Shown here one piece after another: positions 1 through 10,009 of a DNA stretch of 64,000 nucleotides. A program made the translations under genes and the position numbers. Source of the stretch: Paenibacillus montanisoli (GTDB taxonomy: Bacteria > Bacillota > Bacilli > Paenibacillales > Paenibacillaceae); NCBI RefSeq assembly GCF_003268025.1, contig NZ_QLUW01000001.1, positions 1,302,001 through 1,366,000 on the forward strand, written 5' to 3'. The first letter of the stretch is position 1. Every line of letters starts with the position of its first letter. Under the pieces are notes generated by a model. The model searched no databases, was not told the origin of the DNA, and saw only the letters and a list, made by a program, of their open reading frames with translations.

Positions 1-231
1 GTGACGCGTCTGCTTCACGGGCTAAGGCTCCGCGGCATATCGGCGGAACGGGATTACCAGGGCCGCAAAATGAAAGCGCAAATGAAGTCGGCCGACCGGC
101 TGCAGGCTCGGTTCACGGCCATCCTAGGCGATGACGAGTTGAGCCGCGGGGAGATCGCTCTGAAGAACATGGCGACCGGCGAGCAAAAATTTGTCGCATT
201 CGAGCAGCTGGCCGATGAAATTTTGAAATAG
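1..231 (+). CDS. hisS: Histidyl-tRNA synthetase, C-terminal fragment (5' end outside window)
   Basis: The 76 visible residues match the end of the C-terminal anticodon-binding domain of HisRS: the [12 protein letters not shown] stretch, then a helix ending in EQLADEILK. The enzyme charges tRNA-His in the cytoplasm. The true start lies upstream of the window, and the GTG at base 1 is only the first in-frame codon available. aspS follows after 45 bases without a terminator. This is the usual Bacillales hisS-aspS pair, so co-transcription is likely. The fragment is short, so the call leans partly on the neighbour. Confidence 0.85.
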   Translation: MTRLLHGLRLRGISAERDYQGRKMKAQMKSADRLQARFTAILGDDELSRGEIALKNMATGEQKFVAFEQLADEILK

Positions 232-276
232 GGCGTCGCCCATTATCCCATTATAAAAAAGGAGCCTCTACCCATT

Positions 277-2094
277 ATGATGCTAAAAACTCATTCTTGT
301 GGAACACTGACGAAAGCGGAAGTAGGACAAACGGTTACTTTGAACGGTTGGGTGCAGCGCCGTCGTGACCTGGGCGGCGTATTGTTCATCGATCTGCGCG
401 ACCGCACAGGCATTGTGCAAATCGTATTTAACCCGGATTTCTCCGGAGATGCGCTGGCGATCGCAGACCGTGCCCGCAATGAATATGTACTGGCCGTTCG
501 CGGTAAAGTCGTCGAGCGCGACGCGGAAACCGTCAACGCAAACATTCCTACAGGTGAAATCGAGATTCGCGTAACCGAGATCGAAATCATGAACGCGGCT
601 AAAACGCCTCCGTTCCCAATCGAGGATGGCGTCGAAGTGGACGAATCGCTGCGTTTGAAATACCGCTACCTGGATCTTCGCCGTCCTGAAATGCAAAAAA
701 CGATGCTGCTCCGTTCCAAAGCGGCTAAAGTATTCCGCGATTTCTTGGACGGAGAAGGCTTCATCGATGTAGAAACGCCGATCCTAACGAAGAGCACGCC
801 TGAAGGCGCTCGTGACTACCTGGTTCCTAGCCGCGTCCATCCGGGCGAGTTCTTCGCGCTGCCGCAGTCGCCGCAAATTTTCAAACAGCTTCTCATGGTC
901 AGCGGCCTTGAGCGCTACTACCAAATCGCGCGCTGCTTCCGTGACGAGGACCTCCGCGCAGACCGTCAGCCGGAATTCACGCAAGTCGACATCGAGACCT
1001 CGTTCCTGTCCCAGGATCAACTGCTTGACATGCTCGAGCAGCTCGTCGTCAAATTGTTCCGAGAAACGATCGGCGTGGAAATTCCGACTCCGTTCCAACG
1101 CATTACGTACCAAGATGCGATGAACAAATACGGCTCCGATAAGCCCGACCTTCGTTTCGGCATGGAAATGGAAGACATCACGGACATTGTGGCAAACAGC
1201 GACGTGAAAGTATTCGCGTCCGTGAGCGCGAGCGGCGGCGTCGTCAAGGTGCTGAACGCCAAAGGCTGCGCGACCTGGAGCCGCAAGGAGCTTGACGACC
1301 TCCAACCGTTCGCTGCCCGTTACGGCGGCAAAGGCTTGGCTTGGGTTACGGTGAAGGAAGGCGAGTGGCGCGGTCCGATCGTGAAGTTCTTCAAGCCGGA
1401 AGAGATCGCGGCGATGACCGAGCGTCTTGGCGTCGAAGAAGGCGACCTGCTGTTGTTCTCCGCGGACAAGAAGAAAGTCGTGGCGGACGTGCTCGGCAAC
1501 CTGCGTCTGAAAATCGGCAAGCAGCTCGGCTTGATCGACGAGTCCAAATTCAAGCTGGAGTGGGTCGTAGACTTCCCGCTGCTCGGCTACGACGAAGAGG
1601 CGAAGCGTTACGTGGCGGAGCACCATCCGTTCACGCGTCCGCACAACGACGATATCGCGCTGTTCGAGACGAATCCGGGCGCAATTCGCGCGCAGGCGTA
1701 TGACCTGGTGCTGAACGGTTACGAAGTCGGCGGCGGTTCCATGCGGATCTTCAAACGCGATGTGCAAGAGCTCATGTTCAAAGCGCTCGGCTTCTCGGCA
1801 GAGGAAGCGCACGAGAAATTCGGCTTCCTGCTCGACGCCTTCGAATACGGCACGCCTCCGCATGGCGGCTTCGCATTCGGCTTCGACCGTTTGGTGATGC
1901 TGCTTGCGGGCCGCACGAATCTTCGCGAGACGATCGCGTTCCCGAAAACGGCAAGCGCGACGGATCTGCTGACCGATGCGCCGTCCGAAGTGGATATTTC
2001 CCAGCTTCAGCAGCTGCATATCCGTACGATCCAGAAGCCTGTGAAGCAGCCTGAGGCTGCTGCAGCCGGCGCTTCCGCGCCGCAGGCTAACTAA
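277..2094 (+). CDS. aspS: Aspartyl-tRNA synthetase
   Basis: A 605-residue bacterial-type class II synthetase that attaches aspartate to tRNA-Asp. Visible parts are an N-terminal OB-fold anticodon-binding domain (about 1-105), class II motif 2 around residues 190-240 (QSPQIFKQ, then [16 protein letters not shown]), the bacterial GAD insertion (roughly 290-410), and motif 3 near 527-545 (GFAFGFDRL). The gene starts with two ATGs (277 and 280). A GGAG at 261-264 precedes the first, giving it the shorter though still long spacing. The C-terminus ends in a loose Ala/Pro tail. A hairpin terminator follows at 2107. Confidence 0.97.
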   Translation: MMLKTHSCGTLTKAEVGQTVTLNGWVQRRRDLGGVLFIDLRDRTGIVQIVFNPDFSGDALAIADRARNEYVLAVRGKVVERDAETVNANIPTGEIEIRVTEIEIMNAAKTPPFPIEDGVEVDESLRLKYRYLDLRRPEMQKTMLLRSKAAKVFRDFLDGEGFIDVETPILTKSTPEGARDYLVPSRVHPGEFFALPQSPQIFKQLLMVSGLERYYQIARCFRDEDLRADRQPEFTQVDIETSFLSQDQLLDMLEQLVVKLFRETIGVEIPTPFQRITYQDAMNKYGSDKPDLRFGMEMEDITDIVANSDVKVFASVSASGGVVKVLNAKGCATWSRKELDDLQPFAARYGGKGLAWVTVKEGEWRGPIVKFFKPEEIAAMTERLGVEEGDLLLFSADKKKVVADVLGNLRLKIGKQLGLIDESKFKLEWVVDFPLLGYDEEAKRYVAEHHPFTRPHNDDIALFETNPGAIRAQAYDLVLNGYEVGGGSMRIFKRDVQELMFKALGFSAEEAHEKFGFLLDAFEYGTPPHGGFAFGFDRLVMLLAGRTNLRETIAFPKTASATDLLTDAPSEVDISQLQQLHIRTIQKPVKQPEAAAAGASAPQAN

Positions 2095-2106
2095 TCCTAC
2101 GATAAA

Positions 2107-2150
2107 CCGGCTTTCGCTCGCTTTGCCGCGGCGAAAGCCGGATTCTTTTC
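2107..2150 (+). terminator. Rho-independent terminator after aspS
   Basis: An 11-bp perfect stem (CCGGCTTTCGC at 2107-2117 with its complement at 2131-2141) is followed by a T-rich stretch. It separates hisS-aspS from the tcdA unit. Confidence 0.75.
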
Positions 2151-2197
2151 GTTACATAGCAGGTTTAAAATACGAAGCCAAGAGGTGTGTTCAAGAC

Positions 2198-2953
2198 ATG
2201 CTGCACCAATTTTCCCGAACGGAGCTTGCCATCGGACCGGAAGGCCTTCAGCTGATGAAAGGCAGCACGGTTGCGGTGCTCGGCATCGGCGGCGTCGGCT
2301 CGATTGCCGCGGAGGCGCTGGCGCGAACCGGCGTGGGACGCATCATCCTCATTGACAAGGATGTCGTCGATATTACGAATATCAACCGCCAAATTCATGC
2401 GCTGACGACGACTGTCGGCCAGCCGAAGGCCGATCTGATGCGCGACCGCATCAAGCTGATTAACCCGGAATGCGATGCCGTCTCGCTCCGGATGTTTTAC
2501 ACGGAGGAAACGTACGAGAAGCTGTTCGAATATCCGCTGGATTATGTGGTCGACGCATCGGATACGATTTCGTACAAGGTCCATTTGATCAAACAGTGCC
2601 TGGAGCGGAACATTCCGATCATCTCCAGCATGGGCGCCGCGAACAAAATGGACCCGACCAAGTTCCAGGTGGCGGACATCTCCAAAACGTCGATGGATCC
2701 CATCGCGCGCGTCGTCCGCCAGAAATTGCGCAAAGACGGGATCAAGAAAGGCGTCAAGGTGGTCTTCTCGACGGAAGAGCCGATGAAGCCTCGCGAGGAC
2801 GTGACGCAGCGCATCGTGCCTGAGAACGCGCCGGAAATCCGCAAAGCGCAGCAGCCGCCTGCCAGCAACGCGTTCGTCCCGCCAGTAGCCGGCCTGATTA
2901 TGGTGGGCGTAGTCGTGAAAGACATGCTTGCCAAGGGAGGTCAAACGAAATGA
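2198..2953 (+). CDS. tcdA: tRNA threonylcarbamoyladenosine dehydratase TcdA (ThiF/E1-like)
   Basis: A 251-residue ATP-dependent E1-like enzyme that cyclises t6A37 of ANN-decoding tRNAs to ct6A. The N-terminus carries the TcdA-typical FSRTELAIGPEG segment, followed by the nucleotide-binding GIGGVGS motif (about 29-35) and DITNINRQIHA, the adenylation region. The ATG at 2198 is chosen because AGAGGTG at 2181-2187 sits at proper spacing and the family N-terminus begins here. An in-frame ATG at 2123 lies inside the preceding terminator. It overlaps the next gene by ATGA, so the two are translationally coupled. Bacillus subtilis has its homologue (yrvM) in the same place after aspS. Confidence 0.92.
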   Translation: MLHQFSRTELAIGPEGLQLMKGSTVAVLGIGGVGSIAAEALARTGVGRIILIDKDVVDITNINRQIHALTTTVGQPKADLMRDRIKLINPECDAVSLRMFYTEETYEKLFEYPLDYVVDASDTISYKVHLIKQCLERNIPIISSMGAANKMDPTKFQVADISKTSMDPIARVVRQKLRKDGIKKGVKVVFSTEEPMKPREDVTQRIVPENAPEIRKAQQPPASNAFVPPVAGLIMVGVVVKDMLAKGGQTK

Positions 2954-3612
2954 ACGCCGAACTCGTAAACAAGCTGCGGCTGTCGCTGGACATGCGCGCT
3001 GCCGTTTTGGAAACGCCCGAGCCGTCCTACTTAGAAGAACTCGGCGTAGAGGATCAACCGCCGTTCGACGAGATGGACGCAGGCACCTATGATTTTGTCA
3101 TGCTGTTCGCAAAAGATATCGCGAGCTTGAACGAGCATGCTCCGAAAGCGCTCAAGGCGGTTAAACGAGATGGTCTGCTGTGGATTTGTTACCCGAAGGG
3201 AACGGCCAAAATTCGCACGGACATTAACCGCGACCGCGGCTGGAAGGCCGTCAAGGACGAAGGCTGGGAGGGCGTTTCGCTCGTCTCCGTCGACGAGACT
3301 TGGTCGGCGATGCGTTTCCGCCCCGTAGGCATGGCGCAGAGGAGCGCACGCGCAAGCCGCGCCGCCGATATCGGCAGACCCACGGCGACGGTCGCCAAGG
3401 AGCTGGTCATCCCGGACGACGTGACGGCCGCGCTTGACGCTAAACCCGAAGCTGCGGCGTTCTTCGCCGAGCTGGCTCCATCGCACCGTAAAGAGTACAT
3501 TCGTTGGATCAATGAAGCGAAGCAGGAAGTGACGCGCGCGAAGCGAATCCATGAAATGACCGACAAGCTGCTGCTAAAGCTGAAGCGTCCGTCGGAGAAG
3601 CCGAACGCTTGA
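2950..3612 (+). CDS. DUF3052/YdeI (OmdA)-like protein
   Basis: A 220-residue cytoplasmic protein with no signal peptide or membrane segment. The N-terminal half (about 35-120) resembles DUF3052, with YDFVMLFAKD and DGLLWICYPKG. The C-terminal part (about 160-210; FFAELAPSHRKEYIRWI, then TRAKRIHEM) is the YdeI/OmdA domain found in proteins linked to bacteriocin or osmotic stress responses. No enzymatic residues can be assigned. It starts inside the tcdA stop codon (ATGA), with GGAGG just upstream, so it is co-translated with tcdA. A strong terminator follows. The B. subtilis block lacks a gene here as far as I recall, so it may be an insertion. Confidence 0.75.
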   Translation: MNAELVNKLRLSLDMRAAVLETPEPSYLEELGVEDQPPFDEMDAGTYDFVMLFAKDIASLNEHAPKALKAVKRDGLLWICYPKGTAKIRTDINRDRGWKAVKDEGWEGVSLVSVDETWSAMRFRPVGMAQRSARASRAADIGRPTATVAKELVIPDDVTAALDAKPEAAAFFAELAPSHRKEYIRWINEAKQEVTRAKRIHEMTDKLLLKLKRPSEKPNA

Positions 3613-3623
3613 TCCTGAAAAAG

Positions 3624-3666
3624 AAGCCCGGACACTCAGCATGGCTGCAAATCCGGGCTTTTTTTA
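3624..3666 (+). terminator. Rho-independent terminator after the YdeI-like gene
   Basis: AAGCCCGGA (3624-3632) pairs with TCCGGGCTT (3652-3660) and is followed directly by a run of T. It ends the tcdA unit. Confidence 0.85.
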
Positions 3667-3693
3667 CCGCTGGTTTTGTCCTCATCAACAAAA

Positions 3694-3741
3694 GTTGCCT
3701 TTGACAAACTTTTTTGTGCGTGTACAATGAAAGTAGGCAAC
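3694..3741 (+). promoter_or_regulatory. mntH promoter flanked by inverted repeats (MntR-like operator candidate)
   Basis: TTGACA (3701-3706), a 16-base spacer and TACAAT (3723-3728) form a strong sigma-A promoter. The 7-bp perfect inverted repeat GTTGCCT (3694-3700) and AGGCAAC (3735-3741) brackets it. GCCT/AGGC cores resemble recalled MntR half-sites, and manganese repression of a downstream mntH would make sense. The operator assignment is inference. Confidence 0.6.
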
Positions 3742-3809
3742 AAAGAGTGTAGTCCAGCATATTTGTAAGATGTATACAGGATGATGGATGCCTAGAAGAG
3801 GTGAAACCG

Positions 3810-5156
3810 ATGAGTGATCAGTCGACACCGCTGGCCCAAGAGAAAGGCTGGCGTTATGCACGAACCCAACATACACTTCCCGAAGTTTACCGTTCGTTAA
3901 AAATTCCGAAATCAGGTTCTTGGATTCGCAAATTTCTGGCTTTCGCCGGTCCGGGCTATCTTGTAGCCGTCGGTTACATGGACCCTGGCAACTGGGCGAC
4001 TGATCTGGCAGGCGGATCCATGTTCGGCTATACGTTGCTGTCGGTTATTTTGCTATCCAATTTGATGGCGATGCTGTTGCAAGCATTAGCCGGCAAGCTT
4101 GGCATCGTAACCGGACGCGATCTTGCGCAAGCCTGCAAAGACCACTACAGCAAGCCCGTCGCGATGGGGCTGTGGGTGATTTGCGAGCTGGCCATCGCCG
4201 CTTGCGACCTAGCAGAGGTTATCGGTACGGCGATTGCGCTCAACCTGCTGTTCGGCATCCCGCTCATCGCAGGTGTCGTGATTACCGTGCTGGATGTCCT
4301 GCTTATCCTGCTGCTGCAAAATAAAGGCTTCCGTTACATCGAAGCGCTCGTCATCGTGTTAATCGCTACGATCGGCGGCTGCTTCCTGATCGAAATCTTC
4401 TGGTCGCAGCCTCAAGCAGGCGAAGTGATGAAAGGCTTCATTCCGAGCGCGGAGATTATCTCCAACCCGGCCATGCTCTACATTGCGATCGGTATCCTAG
4501 GCGCAACCGTTATGCCGCATAACTTGTACCTGCATTCCTCCATCGTGCAGACGCGTCAATTCGAGCAGACTGAGCTTGGCAAGCGCCAAGCCATCAAATA
4601 CGCAACTTGGGATTCGTCCATTGCTTTGTTCTTTGCCTTATTTATTAATGCGGCGATCCTGATCATTGCTGCGGCGAGCTTCAATACGTCAGGCCACAGC
4701 GACGTCGCGGAAATCGGCGAAGCCTATCATCTGCTCGCGCCGATGCTTGGCACAACCGCGGCTAGCATCCTGTTCGGCGTAGCGCTGCTGGCAGCCGGCC
4801 AGAATTCCACGCTGACCGGGACGCTAGCGGGTCAAATCGTCATGGAGGGCTTCCTGAACATCAGGCTTGCCCCGTGGCTGAGACGGTTGATCACGCGCCT
4901 GATCGCCATCGTTCCCGCCGTTATCGTTACCTGGCTGTACGGATCGAGCGGAACGGCCCAGTTGCTCATTCTGAGTCAGGTCATCTTGTCCTTGCAGCTT
5001 TCCTTCGCCGTTATTCCGCTCGTCAAATTTACGAGCGACAAGCAGAAAATGGGCCGGTTTGCCAATCCGCTTTGGCTCAAATTGCTCGCCTGGACGGTTG
5101 CGATCGTGATTGCCGCGCTTAACGTGTATTTGCTATATCAGACCTTCTTTGGCTAA
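3810..5156 (+). CDS. mntH: Nramp-family Mn2+/divalent metal transporter
   Basis: A 448-residue proton-coupled divalent metal (mainly Mn2+) importer of the cytoplasmic membrane, with about eleven hydrophobic segments. The two Nramp signatures are present: DPGN in TM1 (residues 58-61) and MPHN in TM6 (about 235-238), which supply the metal ligands Asp, Asn and Met. ATG 3810 is preferred because AAGAGGTG (3795-3802) lies correctly upstream. The GTG at 3801 overlaps that ribosome binding site. It is monocistronic, with its own promoter and a hairpin downstream. It sits inside the otherwise conserved hisS-to-yrrO block. Confidence 0.95.
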   Translation: MSDQSTPLAQEKGWRYARTQHTLPEVYRSLKIPKSGSWIRKFLAFAGPGYLVAVGYMDPGNWATDLAGGSMFGYTLLSVILLSNLMAMLLQALAGKLGIVTGRDLAQACKDHYSKPVAMGLWVICELAIAACDLAEVIGTAIALNLLFGIPLIAGVVITVLDVLLILLLQNKGFRYIEALVIVLIATIGGCFLIEIFWSQPQAGEVMKGFIPSAEIISNPAMLYIAIGILGATVMPHNLYLHSSIVQTRQFEQTELGKRQAIKYATWDSSIALFFALFINAAILIIAAASFNTSGHSDVAEIGEAYHLLAPMLGTTAASILFGVALLAAGQNSTLTGTLAGQIVMEGFLNIRLAPWLRRLITRLIAIVPAVIVTWLYGSSGTAQLLILSQVILSLQLSFAVIPLVKFTSDKQKMGRFANPLWLKLLAWTVAIVIAALNVYLLYQTFFG

Positions 5157-5177
5157 TCTTAGCGCCAGCAAGCATAC

Positions 5178-5206
5178 AAGACCTTCTCCAGACCGGAGAA
5201 GGTCTT
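5178..5206 (+). terminator. Hairpin after mntH, probable terminator
   Basis: AAGACCTTCTCC (5178-5189) pairs with GGAGAAGGTCTT (5195-5206), a 12-bp perfect stem. The T-run after it is short, so termination efficiency is uncertain. Confidence 0.6.
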
Positions 5207-5287
5207 CTTGCATCTACGGCAAGCGAAGGAACATGGCGAACGTGTGTGCTAGTGTGCTATGATAGGCGGGAAAGGAATGTGGGAGCA

Positions 5288-6592
5288 ATGGACTTATTTA
5301 CGTATCAGAATGAGGAGCAGATGCCAAGAGCGAAGCTGCTGGCCGACCGCATGCGGCCTCAAACCATTGAAGAATATATCGGGCAGTCCGACATTGTCGG
5401 TCCGGGCAAGCTGCTCCGCAGAGCGATCGAAGCGGACCAAATTACGTCGATTTTGCTGTATGGTCCGCCAGGCTGCGGTAAAACAACGCTCGCGCACATC
5501 ATTTCGAAGCGCACGCAAGGCGATTTCGTCAAGCTGAACGCCGTGGATGCGTCCGTGAAAGACGTTAGAGAAGTAATCGATCAGGCGCGGATGACGAAGA
5601 ACATGTACGGCCGCAAAACGATCCTGTTTCTCGACGAGGTACACCGCTTCAATTCATCGCGTCAGGATGCGCTGCTGCCTGCGGTTGAGCAAGGCATCAT
5701 TATTTTCATCGGGGCTACGACGGAAAATCCGTTTCATTACGTAAATGGGGCGCTGCTGTCGCGTTCGACTCTGTTTCAGCTGCATGCCTTGACTCGCGAT
5801 GACGCTTTAACGGCGATGCGCCGTGCGCTCGGCGACCGTGATCGGGGCCTTGGCTTCATGGACCTGCGCGTGGAAGAGGAGGCGCTGCAGCATATCGCTT
5901 CCATGGCCGGCGGCGATATAAGGCGCGCTTTGAACGCGCTTGAGCTTGCTGCGGTAACGACGCCGTCGCAGCCGGACGGTTCTGTTCGAATTACGCTCGC
6001 GGTAGCCGAGGAATCGATCCGCAAACCGACCATCCGCGCTGACGAATCGACGCAATACGACGTCCTGTCCGCTTTCCATAAGAGCGTAAGAGGCTCGAGC
6101 GACGCCGCGCTGTTCTGGTTTCTTTATGCCGTGGAGAAGCTGGGGATGGATCCGATGACGTTCGTGCGCCGCTTGATCGTCGCGTGCAGCGAGGATATCG
6201 GGCTTGCGAATCCGCAAGCGATGGTACAGGCCGTAACGGCGATGGATGCCTATCACAAGATCGGTTGGCCGGAAGCCAAATACAATATTGCGCAAGCGAT
6301 CCTATTTGCCGTGGAAAGCCCGAAATCCAATGCCGCGGCCATCTCCATCGGCAATGTCATGCAAACGATCGAGCAGATCGGCTCGGCCGAAGTGCCGCAT
6401 CATTTGCGGGATACGCATTACAGCGGCGCCATGCGGCTTGGCCATGTCGGCTATAAATATCCGCATGACTATCCCGGCCACTATGTGAAACAAGCTTATC
6501 TGCCTGAGCGAATCGCCAAAAAAACGTTTTATCATGCCACTAATCAAGGGATGGAGGACAAAATCCGACAAAACCAGGAGCGCCGAAAATGA
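5288..6592 (+). CDS. rarA: Replication-associated recombination protein RarA (MgsA)
   Basis: A 434-residue AAA+ ATPase of the RarA/MgsA/WRNIP1 family, which acts at stalled replication forks. It shows Walker A GPPGCGKT (about 59-66), Walker B FLDEVHRF (about 114-121), sensor ATTENP (about 140), then the lid and tetramerisation domain ending with the conserved YKYPHDYPGHYV stretch. ATG 5288 begins the family-typical MDLF start, with AAAGGA and GGGAG upstream. It corresponds to yrvN in B. subtilis, between tcdA and cymR. A 15-codon ORF overlaps its stop codon (see findings). Confidence 0.93.
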   Translation: MDLFTYQNEEQMPRAKLLADRMRPQTIEEYIGQSDIVGPGKLLRRAIEADQITSILLYGPPGCGKTTLAHIISKRTQGDFVKLNAVDASVKDVREVIDQARMTKNMYGRKTILFLDEVHRFNSSRQDALLPAVEQGIIIFIGATTENPFHYVNGALLSRSTLFQLHALTRDDALTAMRRALGDRDRGLGFMDLRVEEEALQHIASMAGGDIRRALNALELAAVTTPSQPDGSVRITLAVAEESIRKPTIRADESTQYDVLSAFHKSVRGSSDAALFWFLYAVEKLGMDPMTFVRRLIVACSEDIGLANPQAMVQAVTAMDAYHKIGWPEAKYNIAQAILFAVESPKSNAAAISIGNVMQTIEQIGSAEVPHHLRDTHYSGAMRLGHVGYKYPHDYPGHYVKQAYLPERIAKKTFYHATNQGMEDKIRQNQERRK

Positions 6593-6830
6593 GTGAAAAT
6601 ACAGCCAAATGCTTCAAAAACGATAGCAGGAGTTAGAAAATAGCGCATAAAGGCCGACCTTCATTGAATAAACATTACTAAAACCGCGAATACGGGCCAG
6701 AAGGTGGGATGACGGCATTTGACGTAAAGTTGTTTCATCGACTAAGCTAGTAATATAACGTTTCTTTATAATTTCAAGTCCGAGAAGGAGGTGCACCTGT
6801 TCGTCGCAGCATGCGGCTGGCAGGGAATCA

Positions 6831-8180
6831 TTGAGTAGCGACCCGTTACCCATATTTTTAAATCTCATATTAATTGCAGTACTCGTATTTTTAAACGGAT
6901 TTTTCGTAGCAGCAGAATTCGCGATGGTGAAGGTGAGAAGCAGCCGGATTGATTCTCTTGTGCTAGACGGTAATCGGCAGGCCCGATTTGCCTCCAGACT
7001 TACAAGCAATTTGGATGCTTATCTGTCGGCATGTCAACTCGGTATCACGCTTGCATCGCTTGGTCTTGGCTGGGTCGGCGAACCTGCAATCGCATCGATC
7101 ATCACGCCGGTGTTGGAAAAATTCAATTTTAGTCCCGTTGCGGTTCACACGGTTGCATTTATCATCGCATTCTCGATTATTACGGTCTTGCATATCGTAC
7201 TCGGGGAGCTCGCTCCCAAAACCATTGCGATCCGGAAATCCGAGCCGGTTACGCTATGGACAGCAATGCCGCTTATCGCTTTTCACAAAATCATGTATCC
7301 GTTCATTTTCCTGCTTAATGGCACGGCCAATTGGATGCTGAAGCGTATCGGCATCGAACCGGCGGCAGAGCATGAATCTGCCCATACCGAAGAAGAGATT
7401 CGCATTCTTATGAAAGAAAGCCACAAGTCCGGTCTCATAGACAATACGGAGCTCACGCTTGTCGATAATATATTTGATTTTGCCGAAACGCACGCAAGGG
7501 AAATTATGATTCCGCGGACCGAGATGACCTGCTTGTATGCAGAGCTTTCGTTTGACGAGAACCAAGCCATTGCGCTGAAAGAAATGCATACCCGCTATCC
7601 GGTTTGCGACGGCGACAAGGACAACATTATCGGTTTTGTCCACATTAAGGATTTGCTGAAAGTAACCCATCAAGGTCTAACGGATATTCGCGCCATTACC
7701 CGTCCGATGACGACGGTGCCCGATTCGATGCATATCAGCACGCTCCTTAAGCTGATGCAGAAGAAGAAGACGCAGATCGCCATCCTCATCGATGAGTACG
7801 GCGGCACCTCCGGCCTCGTTACGCTGGAGGACATCATGGAAGAGATCGTCGGGGAAATTCAGGATGAATTCGATGAAGAGCGTCCCGATATCGAGCCAAG
7901 AGATGACGAGTCGCACTCGATCAACGGCATGATGCTGATTGAAGAAGTGAACAGTTATTTCGGCTTGGAAATCGAAAGCGACGACTACGATACGATTGGC
8001 GGCTGGATGTACGCTCAGATCGAGAATCCGCCGACCAAGGGCATGCGAGTTACTCATCCGGACGGCTTCGAGTTCATCATTGAAGAGACCGATCATCTGC
8101 GCGTATCCAGGATCGTCATCCGCAAGCTAACCAGCGAGGAAGTAGAGCAAGATTTTGAGCTGCAGGCTGAAACAGGCTAA
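6831..8180 (+). CDS. CNNM-CBS-CorC/HlyC membrane protein (hemolysin family, Mg2+ transport-related)
   Basis: A 449-residue membrane protein of the YhdP/YugS/YqhB type. An N-terminal CNNM domain (about 1-200; three or four hydrophobic helices, with FFVAAEFAMVKVRSSRID and YLSACQLGITLASLGLGW) is followed by two CBS domains (about 215-335) and a CorC_HlyC domain (about 350-435). Members are linked to Mg2+ efflux and tolerance; hemolysin is a historical name. No ATG or GTG lies in frame near the expected N-terminus. TTG 6831 with AGGGA at 6822-6826 is the best start. A strong AGGAGGTG at 6786-6793 belongs to upstream short ORFs rather than to this start. The bidirectional terminator at 8197 follows. 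Confidence 0.88.
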   Translation: MSSDPLPIFLNLILIAVLVFLNGFFVAAEFAMVKVRSSRIDSLVLDGNRQARFASRLTSNLDAYLSACQLGITLASLGLGWVGEPAIASIITPVLEKFNFSPVAVHTVAFIIAFSIITVLHIVLGELAPKTIAIRKSEPVTLWTAMPLIAFHKIMYPFIFLLNGTANWMLKRIGIEPAAEHESAHTEEEIRILMKESHKSGLIDNTELTLVDNIFDFAETHAREIMIPRTEMTCLYAELSFDENQAIALKEMHTRYPVCDGDKDNIIGFVHIKDLLKVTHQGLTDIRAITRPMTTVPDSMHISTLLKLMQKKKTQIAILIDEYGGTSGLVTLEDIMEEIVGEIQDEFDEERPDIEPRDDESHSINGMMLIEEVNSYFGLEIESDDYDTIGGWMYAQIENPPTKGMRVTHPDGFEFIIEETDHLRVSRIVIRKLTSEEVEQDFELQAETG

Positions 8181-8196
8181 CCGCTATCATAAAATA

Positions 8197-8230
8197 AAGG
8201 GCATTCGCATATGCGAATGCCCTTATTATT
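8197..8230. terminator. Bidirectional terminator between convergent CNNM gene and mnmA
   Basis: A perfect 28-base palindrome centred at 8210/8211 (arm AAGGGCATTCGCAT) is flanked by A- and T-rich sequence on both sides. It ends the plus-strand CNNM gene and abuts the mnmA stop codon. Confidence 0.85.
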
Positions 8231-9433
<1,203 letters not shown>

Positions 9434-9576
9434 TCATGAAAGTGTCATCGATTTCTCAACATATTGTCCTCCAATTATGTTAACATAGATATGATATGGG
9501 AATACCATGAATTGTAAACGATGATTGCTCCAGCCTTTAAATAAGATACAGTTTAGCCCGGGAAGAGGTGTCGCAG

Positions 9577-9996
9577 TTGAAAATTTCAACCAAAGGCCGG
9601 TACGGTCTAACCATTATGATGGAGCTTGCAGCAAAGTTTGGAGAAGGTCCTACCTCGCTGAAGAGCATCGCAGAACGGAATCATTTGTCGGAGCATTATT
9701 TGGAGCAGCTGATTGCTCCTTTGCGCAATGCAGGTTTGGTCAAGAGCATCCGCGGCGCATACGGCGGCTACATCCTGTCGAAGGAACCGCAGGACATTAC
9801 GTCAGGTGACGTGATCCGTGTTTTGGAAGGGCCGATTTCACCGGTCGATTTCACCGAAGAGGATGATCCGGCCAAGCGCGATTTATGGCTGAGAATCCGC
9901 GACAGCATCGCTGAGGTTCTGGATTCCACGACGCTGGCGGATCTCGTATCGTTCAAGGAAGAGGAGCCTCAGGACTCCTATATGTTCTATATTTAA
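9577..9996 (+). CDS. cymR: Rrf2-family cysteine metabolism repressor CymR
   Basis: A 139-residue Rrf2-type winged-helix regulator. The N-terminus MKISTKGRYGLTIMMEL, the HYLEQLIAPLRNAGLV recognition helix region and SIRGAYGGY are characteristic of CymR, which represses cysteine and sulfur uptake genes together with CysK. No Fe-S cysteine triad like that of IscR is present. The start is TTG 9577, with AGAGGTG at 9564-9570; the GTG at 9568 lies inside that ribosome binding site. Ten bases plus a new ribosome binding site separate it from the desulfurase gene. Confidence 0.92.
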   Translation: MKISTKGRYGLTIMMELAAKFGEGPTSLKSIAERNHLSEHYLEQLIAPLRNAGLVKSIRGAYGGYILSKEPQDITSGDVIRVLEGPISPVDFTEEDDPAKRDLWLRIRDSIAEVLDSTTLADLVSFKEEEPQDSYMFYI

Positions 9997-10009
9997 GGAT
10001 GATTGCATA

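Noticed and set aside
784-2019. 411-codon minus-strand ORF inside aspS
   Set aside because: It mirrors the strongly conserved aspS frame, has no ribosome binding site or recognisable family, and arises from GC-biased codon use.
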